In this document: positions 8,104 through 16,925 of the stretch, one piece after another
Numbering within the stretch: position 1 is the stretch's first letter
Layout: every line of letters begins with the position of its first letter
Assembly: GCA_017933995.1 (NCBI GenBank)
Contig: JAGBKI010000020.1
Location: 109,681-173,680 of the forward strand
Length of the DNA: 64,000 nt
Origin: Bacteroidaceae bacterium
GTDB lineage: Bacteria > Bacteroidota > Bacteroidia > Bacteroidales > Bacteroidaceae
Direction: 5' to 3'
Notes under the pieces: model-generated
What the model was told of the DNA's origin: nothing
Database searches by the model: none
Seen by the model: only the letters and a program-made list of their open reading frames with translations
Translations under genes and position numbers: made by a program

Positions 8104-9801
8104 ATGGAAGAACAACAACTTATTGCCAAGACTTTCCGTGGACTGGAGGAAGTCTTGGCGGGCGAACTTGTCGAACTCGGGGCTAACAACGTGCAGATTG
8201 GCTGCCGTATGGTTTCGTTCACCGGCGACAAGGAAATGCTCTACCGCGCCAACTTCTGCCTCCGCACCGCCGTGCGCATTTTGAAACCCATACTACAGTT
8301 CCGCGCGGACACCCCCGACGACATCTACGAGGCCGTGAAAGCCTACGAGTGGGACACGCTCATCGCCGACGGGCGCACGTTCAGTGTCGACAGCGTGACG
8401 AGCGGCGAGGACTTCTCGCACTCGCGTTTTATCACCTACCGCGTGAAGGACGCCATCGTCGACTATTTCCGCGAGAAGACCGGCAAGCGCCCCTCCGTGA
8501 GCATCAGCAACCCCGACATCCGCCTCAACCTCCACGCCACCGCCGACGGCGACTGCACCCTGTCGCTCGACAGCAGCGGCGAGAGCCTCCACCAGCGCGG
8601 CTACCGCGTGGCCACCGTCGACGCGCCGCTCAACGAGGTGCTTGCCGCCGGCCTCATCCTGCTCAGCGGCTGGCGCGGCGAGACCGACCTCTACGACCCC
8701 TTCTGCGGCAGCGGCACGCTGCTCGTCGAGGCAGCCCTCATCGCCAAGGGCATGGCGCCGGGCCTATTCCGCAAGAAGTTCGCCTTCGAGAGCTGGCCGG
8801 ACTTCGACGCCGACCTGCTCAGCGAAATCTACGACGACGACAGCCGCGAGCGCGAGTTCACGCACCACATCTACGGTTTCGACCGCGACATCGCCGCCGT
8901 CAAGGCCGCCGAAGCCAACGCCAAGAGTGCCGGTGTGGCCGACTGCGTGACGGTCAAGGAGCGCGACGTGCGCGACTTCGAGGCACCCGCCGAACCCGCC
9001 TTTATGGTCACCAACCCGCCCTACGGCGACCGTCTGCCCTCCCAGGGGCTGCTCGACCTCTACGCCTCGCTGGGCGAACGCCTCAAGAACGCCTTCACAG
9101 GCGGCACGGCCTGGGTCATCAGCAGCCGTGAGGAACTGCTACGTAAGATAGGGATGCGCCACAGCACGCGCATGCCCCTGTTCAACGGCAAGATTGACTG
9201 CGACTTCCGCAAGTACCAGGTGTTCGACGGCAAGTTGCGCGACTTCCGCGCCGAGGGCGGCGAGGTGAAGACTGGCGACGAACTGCGCCGCAACGCCGAA
9301 GGTCACGGCGACCGCCGCGAGCGCGAACAGTTCCGGCGCCGCTTCGACGAAAACGAAGAGCGTCCCGCCCGTTCGCCCCGCTCCGACTTCGCCGACCGCG
9401 ACTTTGTGGAGGAGAACCCCGACTACATCGCCCTGCGCAACCGCCACCGCGACTTCAGCGCGCAACTGGCCCGCCGCGAGCGCCGCCTGGAGCGCGAGGA
9501 GCGTTTCCGCGACCGCCCGCGCTACGACGCTGGCCGCCCGCGCCGCGAAGGCGACTTCCAAGGCAAGTCCCGCTTTGGCGGTGATTTCCGCGACCGTCCG
9601 CGCCGTGACGGCGATTTCCACGGACGCTTCCGCCGCGACGACCGATACGGCGACCGCGACCGCAACCAAGACCGCTACAGCGACCGCCGCTTCAACCGTG
9701 ATGGCGACCGCCGCTTCAACCGCGACGACCGTAATGCCGACCGATACGGCGACAAGCCCCGATTCCAAAAGCCCAACGACCCTAATACCGACGAACAATG
9801 A
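8104..9801 (+). CDS. rlmL: THUMP-domain class I SAM-dependent rRNA methyltransferase (RlmL-like) with long Arg/Asp-rich tail
   Basis: A 565-aa protein. The N-terminal ferredoxin-like plus THUMP domain binds RNA (about residues 1-160), and the Rossmann methyltransferase core follows (motif I DPFCGSGTLL, about 198-207; catalytic motif IV NPPYGDR, about 303-309). By family it makes m2G in 23S rRNA, as the RlmL half of E. coli RlmKL does. From about residue 385 on, a low-complexity tail of some 180 residues is built of RRD, RDR, FRR and DGDF units, which looks like a disordered RNA-binding extension. Its last 4 nt overlap the DPP IV start (ATGA), which implies translational coupling. Confidence 0.9.
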   Translation: MEEQQLIAKTFRGLEEVLAGELVELGANNVQIGCRMVSFTGDKEMLYRANFCLRTAVRILKPILQFRADTPDDIYEAVKAYEWDTLIADGRTFSVDSVTSGEDFSHSRFITYRVKDAIVDYFREKTGKRPSVSISNPDIRLNLHATADGDCTLSLDSSGESLHQRGYRVATVDAPLNEVLAAGLILLSGWRGETDLYDPFCGSGTLLVEAALIAKGMAPGLFRKKFAFESWPDFDADLLSEIYDDDSREREFTHHIYGFDRDIAAVKAAEANAKSAGVADCVTVKERDVRDFEAPAEPAFMVTNPPYGDRLPSQGLLDLYASLGERLKNAFTGGTAWVISSREELLRKIGMRHSTRMPLFNGKIDCDFRKYQVFDGKLRDFRAEGGEVKTGDELRRNAEGHGDRREREQFRRRFDENEERPARSPRSDFADRDFVEENPDYIALRNRHRDFSAQLARRERRLEREERFRDRPRYDAGRPRREGDFQGKSRFGGDFRDRPRRDGDFHGRFRRDDRYGDRDRNQDRYSDRRFNRDGDRRFNRDDRNADRYGDKPRFQKPNDPNTDEQ

Positions 9802-11966
9802 AAAGACTACTCTCGCTGGCACTCCTCGCAGTGCTCACCCTCCCGCTTATGGCACAACAGAAACGACAGTTCACGCTCGAACAGCTCATCTACGGCGGCA
9901 CCGAGTATTGGAACTACGCACCCGAATACCAGCAGTACGGCTTCTGGGGCGACTGCCTCGTGCGCCTCGACGTCGAGGCAGCCGTGATGCTCCAGGACGA
10001 GAAAGGCAAACCCGTCGAGCAGACGCTCTTCACCGCCGACGACCTCTCGGCAGCGGGTTTCGGGCGCGCGCTCAACATTATGGCCGCCACCTTCCCCGAC
10101 GGCGCGAAGCCCCAGGCACTGGTCTACACCACCGAGGGCACGATGCTCTACGACTGGCAGACGAAGCAGGCCGTTTGGACGCTGCCGCGCGTGGAGGGCG
10201 AACTGGAGTTCTGCCTCGCCTCGCGCAGCACGGCCTTCGAACGCGACCACAACCTCTTTGTCCGCACCGCCGACGGACGCGACCACCAAGTGAGCCGCGA
10301 CGGCTCGCGCGAGCTGGTCTACGGCAAGAGTGTGCACCGCGACGAGTTCGGCATCAGCAAGGGCACCTTCTGGAGTCCCAAGGGCAACCTGCTGGCCTTC
10401 TACCGCATGGACCAGTCGATGGTCACGGACTATCCGCAGGTGAACATCGCCCTGCCCAACCTGGAGGGCAAGGACGGCAGCCGCATCGCACAACTGGAGC
10501 CGGACAAGTACCCCATGGCGGGCGAAACCAGCCACAAGGTCACCGTGGGCATCTTCGACCCCGCCACCGACCGCACCGTCTACCTGCAGGCCGGCGACCC
10601 CACCGACCGCTATTTCACCAACATTGCCTGGTCGCCCGACGAGGCCACTGTCTATATGATTGAACTGCCCCGCACGCAGGACAAGGCCGAACTCGTGGCC
10701 TACGACGCGCGTACGGGCGCACGCCTGCGCGTATTATATACGGAGACGAACCCCAAGTACGTCCACCCCGTCCACCCCATCACCTTCCTGCCCTGGGACG
10801 ACACCAAGTTCATCTACCAGAGCGAGCGCGACGGCTACAACCACCTCTACCTCTTCGACGTCGAGAGGGGCGAACAGCGCCAACTCACCAGCGGCGCCTT
10901 CGTCGTGACCGACATACTCGGCTTCAACGCCAAGGATAAGAGCGTCGTCATTGCCAGCCACGAGAACTCGCCTGTGCGCACCAACTTCTGGACTGTCAGC
11001 GTCAAGAACGGCAAGCGCCAGATGCTCGACGGCGGCGAGGGCGTACACAGCGGCGTGCTTAGCCAGGGCGGTGCCTTCATTGCCGACCGCTGGGCCTCGC
11101 CTGACGTCGTGCGCCGCTACGACGTACTCAACGTGACCCATCCCGAACGCCTCCGCACCCTCCACGACTGCCCCGACCCGTGGGCCGGCTTCGAAGTGCC
11201 GGAAATCACCGGCGGTTCCATCAAGGCCGCCGACGGCACCACCGACCTCTACTACCGCCTCATCAAACCCACCGGCTTCGATCCTGCCAAGAAATACCCC
11301 GCCATTGTCTACGTCTACGGTGGCCCCGGCGTGCGCAACGTCGAGGAGACGCGCAACTGGGACGCGCGCGGATGGGAAATCTATATGGCACAGCTCGGCT
11401 ACGTCGTCTTTGTGCTTGACAACCGTGGCAGCAGCGACCGAGGCTTTGCCTTCGAGACCGCCACGTTCCGCCACCTCGGCGACCAGGAGATGGCAGACCA
11501 GATGCAGGGCGTGGCCTACCTCAAGAGCCTGCCCTACGTCGACGCCGACCGCCTCGGCGTACACGGCTGGAGTTTCGGCGGCTTCATGACCACCAACCTG
11601 ATGCTCACCTACCCCGACGTCTTCAAGGTGGGCGTGGCCGGAGGCCCCGTAATCGACTGGCGCTACTACGAGGTGATGTACGGCGAGCGCTATATGGACA
11701 CCCCGCAGGAGAACCCCGAGGGCTACGAGCAAAGTTCGCTGCTGCGCAAGGCCGGCAACCTCAAAGGCCGCCTACAGGTCATCATCGGCTACAACGACCC
11801 CGTCTGCGTGCCGCAGCACTCGCTGGCCTTTATGCGCGCCTGTGAGGACGCCGGCACACAGCCCGACTTCTTCCTCTATCCCGGCGACGGCCACAACATG
11901 ATGGGCCGCGACCGCGTACACCTCCACGAGCGCATCACCCGCTACTTTGAAGACTACTTGAAATAA
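9798..11966 (+). CDS. S9 family dipeptidyl peptidase IV
   Basis: A 722-aa exported serine peptidase that releases Xaa-Pro (and Xaa-Ala) dipeptides from peptides. It has a signal peptide (MKRLLSLALLAVLTLPLMAQ), a beta-propeller N-terminal domain with the HRDEFGISKGTFWSPKGN segment that carries a conserved substrate-amine-binding Glu, and a C-terminal alpha/beta-hydrolase. The catalytic Ser lies in GWSFGGF (near 591), the Asp in GYNDPVC (near 667) and the His in DGHNM (near 699). It overlaps the upstream methyltransferase by 4 nt and is followed after 1 nt by ridA. It most likely acts in the periplasm on peptides from protein breakdown. Confidence 0.95.
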   Translation: MKRLLSLALLAVLTLPLMAQQKRQFTLEQLIYGGTEYWNYAPEYQQYGFWGDCLVRLDVEAAVMLQDEKGKPVEQTLFTADDLSAAGFGRALNIMAATFPDGAKPQALVYTTEGTMLYDWQTKQAVWTLPRVEGELEFCLASRSTAFERDHNLFVRTADGRDHQVSRDGSRELVYGKSVHRDEFGISKGTFWSPKGNLLAFYRMDQSMVTDYPQVNIALPNLEGKDGSRIAQLEPDKYPMAGETSHKVTVGIFDPATDRTVYLQAGDPTDRYFTNIAWSPDEATVYMIELPRTQDKAELVAYDARTGARLRVLYTETNPKYVHPVHPITFLPWDDTKFIYQSERDGYNHLYLFDVERGEQRQLTSGAFVVTDILGFNAKDKSVVIASHENSPVRTNFWTVSVKNGKRQMLDGGEGVHSGVLSQGGAFIADRWASPDVVRRYDVLNVTHPERLRTLHDCPDPWAGFEVPEITGGSIKAADGTTDLYYRLIKPTGFDPAKKYPAIVYVYGGPGVRNVEETRNWDARGWEIYMAQLGYVVFVLDNRGSSDRGFAFETATFRHLGDQEMADQMQGVAYLKSLPYVDADRLGVHGWSFGGFMTTNLMLTYPDVFKVGVAGGPVIDWRYYEVMYGERYMDTPQENPEGYEQSSLLRKAGNLKGRLQVIIGYNDPVCVPQHSLAFMRACEDAGTQPDFFLYPGDGHNMMGRDRVHLHERITRYFEDYLK

Positions 11967-11967
11967 A

Positions 11968-12345
11968 ATGAAAAAAAACATCTCCACCCCCAACGCCCCC
12001 GCCGCAATCGGCCCCTACAGCCAGGCCATCGAGGCTGGCGGCCTCGTGTTCGTCAGCGGGCAGATTCCCGTTGACCCCGCCACCGGCGAAATCGTCAGCG
12101 GCGGCATCGCCGACCTCACCGCCCGCTGCCTCAACAACGCCGCAGCCATCCTCAAGGAGGCCGGCCTCACGCTCGCCGACGTCGTGAAGACCACCGTCTT
12201 CCTCGCCGATATGGCCGACTTCGCCGAGATGAACGCCGAGTACGCCAAGTTCTTCCCCGCTCCAGCTCCAGCCCGCTCCGCCGTGGCCGTCAAGACCCTC
12301 CCCAAGGGCGTCCGCGTCGAAATCGAGTGCATTGCCGCGCGGTAG
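11968..12345 (+). CDS. ridA: RidA family enamine/imine deaminase
   Basis: A 125-aa cytosolic protein that hydrolyses reactive 2-aminoacrylate and related enamines from PLP enzymes. It shows the family N-terminus (APAAIGPYSQAIEAGG), the VFVSGQIPVDP strand and the C-terminal RSAVAVKTLPKGVRVEIE segment with the conserved Arg. It starts one nt after the DPP IV stop and ends this operon; a strong terminator follows. Confidence 0.96.
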   Translation: MKKNISTPNAPAAIGPYSQAIEAGGLVFVSGQIPVDPATGEIVSGGIADLTARCLNNAAAILKEAGLTLADVVKTTVFLADMADFAEMNAEYAKFFPAPAPARSAVAVKTLPKGVRVEIECIAAR

Positions 12346-12370
12346 ACTACTGCGTGGAACCGCCAGAACC

Positions 12371-12410
12371 AACTCGCCCCGAACCGTCACTGGTTCGGGG
12401 CGAGTTTTTT
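12371..12410 (+). terminator. Rho-independent terminator after ridA
   Basis: A perfect 15-bp stem (AACTCGCCCCGAACC with its complement), a 6-nt loop and a T-run follow the ridA stop by 25 nt. Confidence 0.92.
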
Positions 12411-12430
12411 GCAAAGAGCCGTGCGAGCCG

Positions 12431-12736
12431 CTACGCTTCTAAGTGTTCGCCGGGCTTCACAGTTTCGCCGTCCGTGTGGACGAGCCCCATTGACTTGGCC
12501 TTGCCCAGCAGCACGTGGGCCATCTTTTCGCCCACATGGAGCCTGGCCTTTAGTTCTTTAATGAGACGATTGTGCGAAATGACTGGCTTCTTCACTTCAG
12601 TGAAGATGTCACGAAGCACAGCCTCCAGGCGGTCACGGTCGGAGGCAAGCGAATGGTGCGTGCGGTGCTTGAACAGATAGAGGCACACCAGCAGCGCCAC
12701 GACAACAAGCACAATGATAATCGAAGTAGTTTTCAT
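12431..12736 (-). CDS. Small single-pass membrane protein of unknown function
   Basis: A 101-aa protein: one N-terminal transmembrane helix (IIIVLVVVALLVCLYLF, about residues 6-22) and a cytosolic helical domain of about 75 residues. That domain (LRDIFTEVKKPVISHNRLIK through LLGKAKSMGLVHTDGE) has the length and pattern of a winged-helix fold, but I do not recognise a family. The start at 12736 (MKTTS) was chosen because the longer frame crosses the promoter. It is convergent with ridA and divergent from the DASS transporter gene. Confidence 0.75.
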   Translation of the reverse strand: MKTTSIIIVLVVVALLVCLYLFKHRTHHSLASDRDRLEAVLRDIFTEVKKPVISHNRLIKELKARLHVGEKMAHVLLGKAKSMGLVHTDGETVKPGEHLEA

Positions 12737-12781
12737 AGCAGTTAGGTAAGGTTTAAGTGTCAGTCTGTTACATTTTGATTG

Positions 12782-12789
12782 CAAATATA
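12782..12789 (-). promoter_or_regulatory. -7 element (TATATTTG) for the small membrane protein
   Basis: TATATTTG on the minus strand, 46 bp before the start codon. It lies back to back with the TACTTTTG of the divergent transporter, about 43 bp apart. Confidence 0.5.
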
Positions 12790-12832
12790 AACATTCCGAT
12801 AAAAACAAATGCCATTTGAGCGAAAAAAGCGT

Positions 12833-12840
12833 TACTTTTG
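12833..12840 (+). promoter_or_regulatory. -7 element (TACTTTTG) for the DASS transporter
   Basis: TACTTTTGC 55 bp before the start codon fits the Bacteroidota consensus; no well-spaced -33 element was found. Confidence 0.5.
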
Positions 12841-12894
12841 CTGCGCAATCGCACCGCTTTTAAGACAACGCAAAAACCAATAAAACAACGCTTT

Positions 12895-14454
12895 ATGGCT
12901 GACGAACTAAAGACCGCCCCCGAAATCAGCGAGGACGAGCTGACGGGCGACAACTCCTTTGACCGCTGGCGCCGCATCATCGGTGCTATAGGCGCACCGC
13001 TGTGCGCACTGCTTGTTTGGCTCACCGACATCCCCGGTCTGGAAGCCAACGCCCACACGCTTTTGGCCATTATGACGCTCGTCGCCTTGTGGTGGATCAC
13101 GGAGCCGGTGCCCATACCCGTGACTTCACTCATTGGCCCCACGCTTTGCGTGCTGTTCGGCGTGGTCAGCATGAAGGAAGCCTTCGCCGCTTTCGGCAAC
13201 CCCATGATTTTCCTTTTTATGGGCGGTTTCATCATAGCCAAGGGCATGATGGTCAACGGCCTGGACAAACGCATCGCCTACGGCATCATCTCCATGCCGT
13301 GGGTCGGCGACAGCCCGCGCCGCATCTTCCTCGCCATCGGCTTGGCCTGCATGGTCTGCTCTGGCTGGATAAGCAACACGGCCACAGCCGCCATGATGTT
13401 CCCCATCGCCCTCGGCCTGCTCGAAGCCATACGCGAGATGATGGCCGCCAACGGCAGGGAAATCAACCTCCATTCGTATAAATACGCCACGGGTCTGATG
13501 CTCATGACAGCCTATTCGTGTTCCATCGGCGGCGTGCTGACCCCCATCGGAACGCCCCCCAACATCATGATGATAGGCTTCCTCAGCGAAAAGAGCGCAG
13601 ACTTCAGCATCACGTTCTTCCAGTGGATGACGTGGGGCTTTGTCGCCATGATCGTTTACTTCATCATAGCCTACATCGTGCTGTGGCGCATGTTCCCCGC
13701 CGACGTAGACCACATCGACGGCGCGCAAGACTTCATCCGCAGCAAGAAACGCGAACTCGGCGGCTGGACGCCCGCCCAGCGCAACACGCTGCTGGCCTTC
13801 CTCGTGGCCGTGGTGCTGTGGGTAACGCCTGGCGTGCTCAGTGTCATCTACGGCAACGACAGCGAAGTGGTCAAAACCTACAACAAAGTATTCCCCGAAG
13901 CCGTCGTAGCCATGATAGGCGGCCTGCTGCTCTTCTTCCTCCCCGTCAATAAGAACTTCACCCGCACCACGCTGCGTTGGAAAGATGCCGTGAAGGGCAT
14001 TGAGTGGGGCACGCTGCTGCTCTTCGGCGGCGGTTTGGCTATGGGTGGCATGATGTACAGCACGGGCCTCTCTGGCTGGATTGGCGATCAAATCGTAGCC
14101 CTTATGGGCGGCCAGCCCTCCGAGGTCGTTTTCGTCGCCGTGTTCTGCGTCGCCGCACTGCTCATGTCCGAACTCACCTCCCACACCGCCGCCGTCGGCA
14201 TGATAGGCCCCTTGGCCGTCGGTGCCGCCCTCAGCGCAGGCTTCAGCCCCATCCCCGTGGCCGTCGGCATTGCCCTGAGTTCCAGCCTCGGCTTCATGAT
14301 GCCCGTCTCCACCCCTCCCAACGCCATCGTCTATGCCAGCGGCTACATACCCATCACCAAAATGATCAAGAGCGGTGCCATCATCGACGCCATCGGCATC
14401 GCCCTCGTCACCATCCCGCTCGTCATCTACATGGTAGGCTGGGTGATGGGCTGA
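12895..14454 (+). CDS. DASS (SLC13) family anion/sodium symporter
   Basis: A 519-aa inner-membrane protein with about 11-13 hydrophobic segments. It carries the two DASS signatures: SNTATAAMMFPIA in the first repeat and the STPPNAIVYAS loop near the C-terminus. A TPIGTPPNIMMIG segment in the first half is the matching loop. Family members import di- and tricarboxylates such as succinate, or sulfate, with sodium. The fumarase gene elsewhere in the window makes C4-dicarboxylate use plausible, but the substrate is not shown by the sequence. The start at 12895 (MADELK) removes a leader that would include the promoter. Confidence 0.92.
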   Translation: MADELKTAPEISEDELTGDNSFDRWRRIIGAIGAPLCALLVWLTDIPGLEANAHTLLAIMTLVALWWITEPVPIPVTSLIGPTLCVLFGVVSMKEAFAAFGNPMIFLFMGGFIIAKGMMVNGLDKRIAYGIISMPWVGDSPRRIFLAIGLACMVCSGWISNTATAAMMFPIALGLLEAIREMMAANGREINLHSYKYATGLMLMTAYSCSIGGVLTPIGTPPNIMMIGFLSEKSADFSITFFQWMTWGFVAMIVYFIIAYIVLWRMFPADVDHIDGAQDFIRSKKRELGGWTPAQRNTLLAFLVAVVLWVTPGVLSVIYGNDSEVVKTYNKVFPEAVVAMIGGLLLFFLPVNKNFTRTTLRWKDAVKGIEWGTLLLFGGGLAMGGMMYSTGLSGWIGDQIVALMGGQPSEVVFVAVFCVAALLMSELTSHTAAVGMIGPLAVGAALSAGFSPIPVAVGIALSSSLGFMMPVSTPPNAIVYASGYIPITKMIKSGAIIDAIGIALVTIPLVIYMVGWVMG

Positions 14455-14481
14455 TACCCCCGCACCGTTTCTCCAAAATCG

Positions 14482-14520
14482 CATCATCAAGGCCGGGCAG
14501 CACTCCCGGCCTTGATGATG
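14482..14520 (-). terminator. Hairpin ending the 39-codon minus-strand unit (also 3' of the DASS gene)
   Basis: A 16-bp stem (CATCATCAAGGCCGGG with its complement) surrounds a 7-nt loop. On the minus strand it is followed within a few bases by TTTT. It could serve both the minus-strand small unit and the end of the DASS transcript on the plus strand. Confidence 0.55.
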
Positions 14521-14606
14521 TCCTCCCACAGGAATTTGTACACCCACACACAAAGTGAGGCGGCCCGCACTGGAAAAGAGTGCGGGCCGCCTGCGAACAT
14601 AGACAT
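14487..14606 (-). CDS. Possible 39-aa small protein with its own promoter and terminator hairpin
   Basis: ATG at 14606 opens a 39-codon frame ending TGA at 14487, inside the terminal hairpin. The C-terminal half reads SLCVWVYKFLWEDIIKAG. A second short minus-strand frame near 19850 reads CKFLWDVLHIGAP in the same position relative to a hairpin. A minus-strand promoter lies about 110 bp upstream. Part of the coding sequence is itself a 12-bp inverted repeat (14560-14590), so the unit might instead be a structured RNA. I do not recognise the family. Confidence 0.35.
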   Translation of the reverse strand: MSMFAGGPHSFPVRAASLCVWVYKFLWEDIIKAGSAARP

Positions 14607-14715
14607 AACAATTTAATCTTTCACTTTAACTGTGTGTACTTCCGGCCAAGTGCGTCATCGCGACGTGTGGCCGACACATCAGCGCCTCGCGGCGCCGTGG
14701 TTTGTAATTCCGCTG

Positions 14716-14746
14716 CAAAAGTACGGCGGCGCCCCTCCCCCGGCAA
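14716..14746 (-). promoter_or_regulatory. Minus-strand promoter upstream of the 39-codon ORF
   Basis: TACTTTTG (plus-strand complement at 14716-14723) with TTG 20 bp upstream (complement at 14744-14746). A second CAAAAGTA on the plus strand lies at 14751-14758. No other minus-strand gene follows before the DASS gene's 3' end, so the promoter serves the short unit. Confidence 0.5.
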
Positions 14747-14854
14747 TACCCAAAAGTAGGTATTTTGCCGCCCCGCCACCCTAACCCCTTGTTTTTTAAG
14801 CGTTTCCGAATCCTTTCGAAAGCACACAAAAACCAGCGCGCGGCCTTTAATTCT

Positions 14855-14945
14855 GCAAACTTAGGCTTAATTTGTACAAACTTAGGCTTGATTTCGCCAA
14901 ATTTAGGCTTAGTTTGTAGAAACTTAGGCTTAATTTGCAGAATTA
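14855..14945. repeat. Four-copy 21-bp-period array with TTAGGCTT core
   Basis: TTAGGCTT recurs at 14861, 14882, 14903 and 14924, exactly 21 bp apart, with degenerate AATTTG(T/C) spacers. It belongs with the arrays at 48605 and 58205. It sits in the 1.1-kb gap before metK. Confidence 0.9.
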
Positions 14946-15068
14946 GTCCGCGCAAAAAAGTTTTTAAATGGGATCGCGGGCAATTTGTGGGGCAGAAAGC
15001 AAGAAACAAAAGCCAAGAGGAAGCAGGTCTCGGCTTCGCGTTTCTATAAGTGGATGTGCGGACGTTTG

Positions 15069-15152
15069 TGCAACCCCGCTGGGATTGATTTTAGGGGCGG
15101 TTTGAACCGGGGCGCAGCCCCGGCCTAACCTCTGTAACCCCCGCTGGGGGTA
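15069..15152. repeat. GC-rich palindrome cluster
   Basis: Three short palindromes in series: CAACCCCGCTGGGATTG, CCGGGGCGCAGCCCCGG and CCCCCGCTGGGGG. The same set and order recurs near 59480-59575. Confidence 0.8.
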
Positions 15153-15155
15153 TCT

Positions 15156-15400
15156 GGCGGCTCGGCAGTGAAAATGAAAAAACTGCGTTTTTCCTTTTTC
15201 ACTGCGCTCGCCTTGCACCACTTTGCTTCGCGAAGATAGGCGGCGGCTCGGCAGTGAAAATGAAAAAACTGTGTTTTTCCTTTTTCACTGCGCTCGCCTT
15301 GCACCACTTTGCTTCGCGAAGATAGGCGGCGGCTCGGCAGTGAAAACGAAAAAACTGCGTTTTTCCTTTTTCACTGCGCTCGCCTTGCACTATCTTTGCA
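15156..15400. repeat. Three tandem copies of an 86-bp promoter-like cassette
   Basis: Copies start at 15156, 15242 and 15328. Each holds a long A/T-centred hairpin (GCAGTGAAAA facing TTTTCACTGC) followed by CTCGCCTTGCA. In the third copy the next bases are TATCTTTGC, a good -7 element; in the first two the same place reads CCACTTTGC, then TTCGCGAAGATAG. A related cassette precedes the GH84 gene (36424-36525). Confidence 0.93.
15391..15398 (+). promoter_or_regulatory. -7 element (TATCTTTG) for metK
   Basis: TATCTTTGC, at the end of the third 86-bp cassette, is the best promoter match ahead of metK. It predicts a leader of about 160 nt. Confidence 0.55.
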
Positions 15401-15512
15401 CCCGAAAATATTTGTGGACAGATTTGGCTGCTTGCAACCACGGTAAAAAATGCTAAAACTTGGTCAGAACAAGGGGGCGACGCGCCCCGCACCACAGTTC
15501 AACGCATACGAG

Positions 15513-15546
15513 AGGAATGGCAGAGCCGAGGAAGTCCGCCATTCCT
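15513..15546 (+). other. Hairpin in the metK leader
   Basis: AGGAATGGC (15513-15521) pairs perfectly with GCCATTCCT (15538-15546), 18 bp before the metK start. It could sequester the translation start. It does not match a SAM riboswitch that I can recognise. Confidence 0.4.
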
Positions 15547-15564
15547 TATTATATATACACGCGT

Positions 15565-16845
15565 ATGTACCTGTTTACTTCCGAATCGGTGTCCGAAGGA
15601 CACCCCGACAAAGTGGCCGACCAAATTTCGGACGCTATCCTCGACGAATTTCTGTCGAAAGACCCTAACTCCAAAGTAGCCTGCGAAACGCTCGTGACCA
15701 CCGGCCAGGTAGTCGTGGCGGGCGAGGTGAAAAGCGAGGCGTATGTGGACCTGCCCACTGTGGCGCGCCGCACCATCCGCCGCATTGGCTACACCAAGGA
15801 CGAATACCTGTTCAGCGCCGACTCATGCGGCATTCTGAGCGCCATCCACGAGCAGAGCCCCGACATCAACCGTGGCGTGGACCGCGCCCAGCCCGAGGAG
15901 CAGGGCGCGGGCGACCAGGGCATGATGTTCGGCTACGCCAACAACGAGACCGACACCTACATGCCCCTGCCGCTGGCCCTGGCGCACGACCTCGTGGAAG
16001 TGCTAGCCGAGATACGCCGTGAGGGCAAGGAGATGACCTACCTGCGCCCCGACTCCAAGAGCCAGGTGACCATCGAATACGACGACAACCACCGCGCGCG
16101 CCGCATCGACACCATCGTGGTCAGCACGCAGCACGACGACTTCATCAGTGCCGCCGAGGCGGGCTCGCAGGAGGAGGCCGACCGCCGTATGCTGGCGCGC
16201 ATACGCCGCGACGTGGAGGAGGTACTCGTGCCGCGCGTGCTGCGCGAGCGCGTCAAGACGCCCGAAGTGCGCGCCCTCTTCGAGCAGGGCGGCATCAACT
16301 ACTTCGTGAACCCCACGGGCAAGTTCGTCATCGGCGGTCCGGCGGGCGACACGGGGCTGACGGGCCGCAAAATCATCGTCGACACCTACGGCGGGCGCGG
16401 CGCGCACGGCGGCGGTGCCTTCAGCGGCAAAGACCCCTCGAAAGTGGACCGCTCGGCGGCCTACGCGGCGCGCCACATCGCCAAGAACATGGTGGCCGCA
16501 GGTGTGGCCGACGAGATGCTGGTGCAGCTCAGCTACGCCATCGGCGTGGCGCAGCCCATCAGCGTCTACGTGAACACCAACGGTCGCAGCCACGTCGGTC
16601 TGAGCGACGGCGAGATTGCCGCCAAGGTAGCCGAGATTTTCGACCTACGCCCCCACGCCATCGAGCAGCGCCTGCACCTGCGCCAGCCCATCTACACCGA
16701 GACGGCGGCCTACGGCCACATGGGGCGCGTGCCGCAAGTCGTCACCAAGACCTTTGCCGACGACTCGCAGCGCGATGTCGAACTCTTCACCTGGGAGCGG
16801 CTTGACTATGTGGAGGAAATAAAGAAGGCGTTCAACATCAAGTAA
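15565..16845 (+). CDS. metK: S-adenosylmethionine synthase
   Basis: A 426-aa cytosolic enzyme that makes SAM from methionine and ATP. It has all signature segments: [20 protein letters not shown] (N-terminal methionine/ATP site), [12 protein letters not shown] (ATP-binding loop), [20 protein letters not shown] and the Gly-rich [20 protein letters not shown]-loop-like motif. Length is a little above the usual 380-400 aa. The start at 15565 (MYLFTSESV) matches the family N-terminus; the 35 codons upstream are in the leader. A LOG-family gene follows after 80 bp. Confidence 0.97.
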   Translation: MYLFTSESVSEGHPDKVADQISDAILDEFLSKDPNSKVACETLVTTGQVVVAGEVKSEAYVDLPTVARRTIRRIGYTKDEYLFSADSCGILSAIHEQSPDINRGVDRAQPEEQGAGDQGMMFGYANNETDTYMPLPLALAHDLVEVLAEIRREGKEMTYLRPDSKSQVTIEYDDNHRARRIDTIVVSTQHDDFISAAEAGSQEEADRRMLARIRRDVEEVLVPRVLRERVKTPEVRALFEQGGINYFVNPTGKFVIGGPAGDTGLTGRKIIVDTYGGRGAHGGGAFSGKDPSKVDRSAAYAARHIAKNMVAAGVADEMLVQLSYAIGVAQPISVYVNTNGRSHVGLSDGEIAAKVAEIFDLRPHAIEQRLHLRQPIYTETAAYGHMGRVPQVVTKTFADDSQRDVELFTWERLDYVEEIKKAFNIK

Positions 16846-16925
16846 AGCGGGCCTGCAACCTTAGGGGCACTGGTGTCCCTATAGTTACAAGTGCCAATAG
16901 AAATACCAGTTCCCCTATAACTCCT

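Noticed and set aside
14626-15009. ORF with IKPKF repeats before metK
   Set aside because: It is the translation of another 21-bp array and runs through promoter-like and palindromic sequence.
15400-15564. SAM riboswitch before metK
   Set aside because: The leader has a hairpin near the start codon, but I see none of the conserved SAM-I or SAM-II core motifs.
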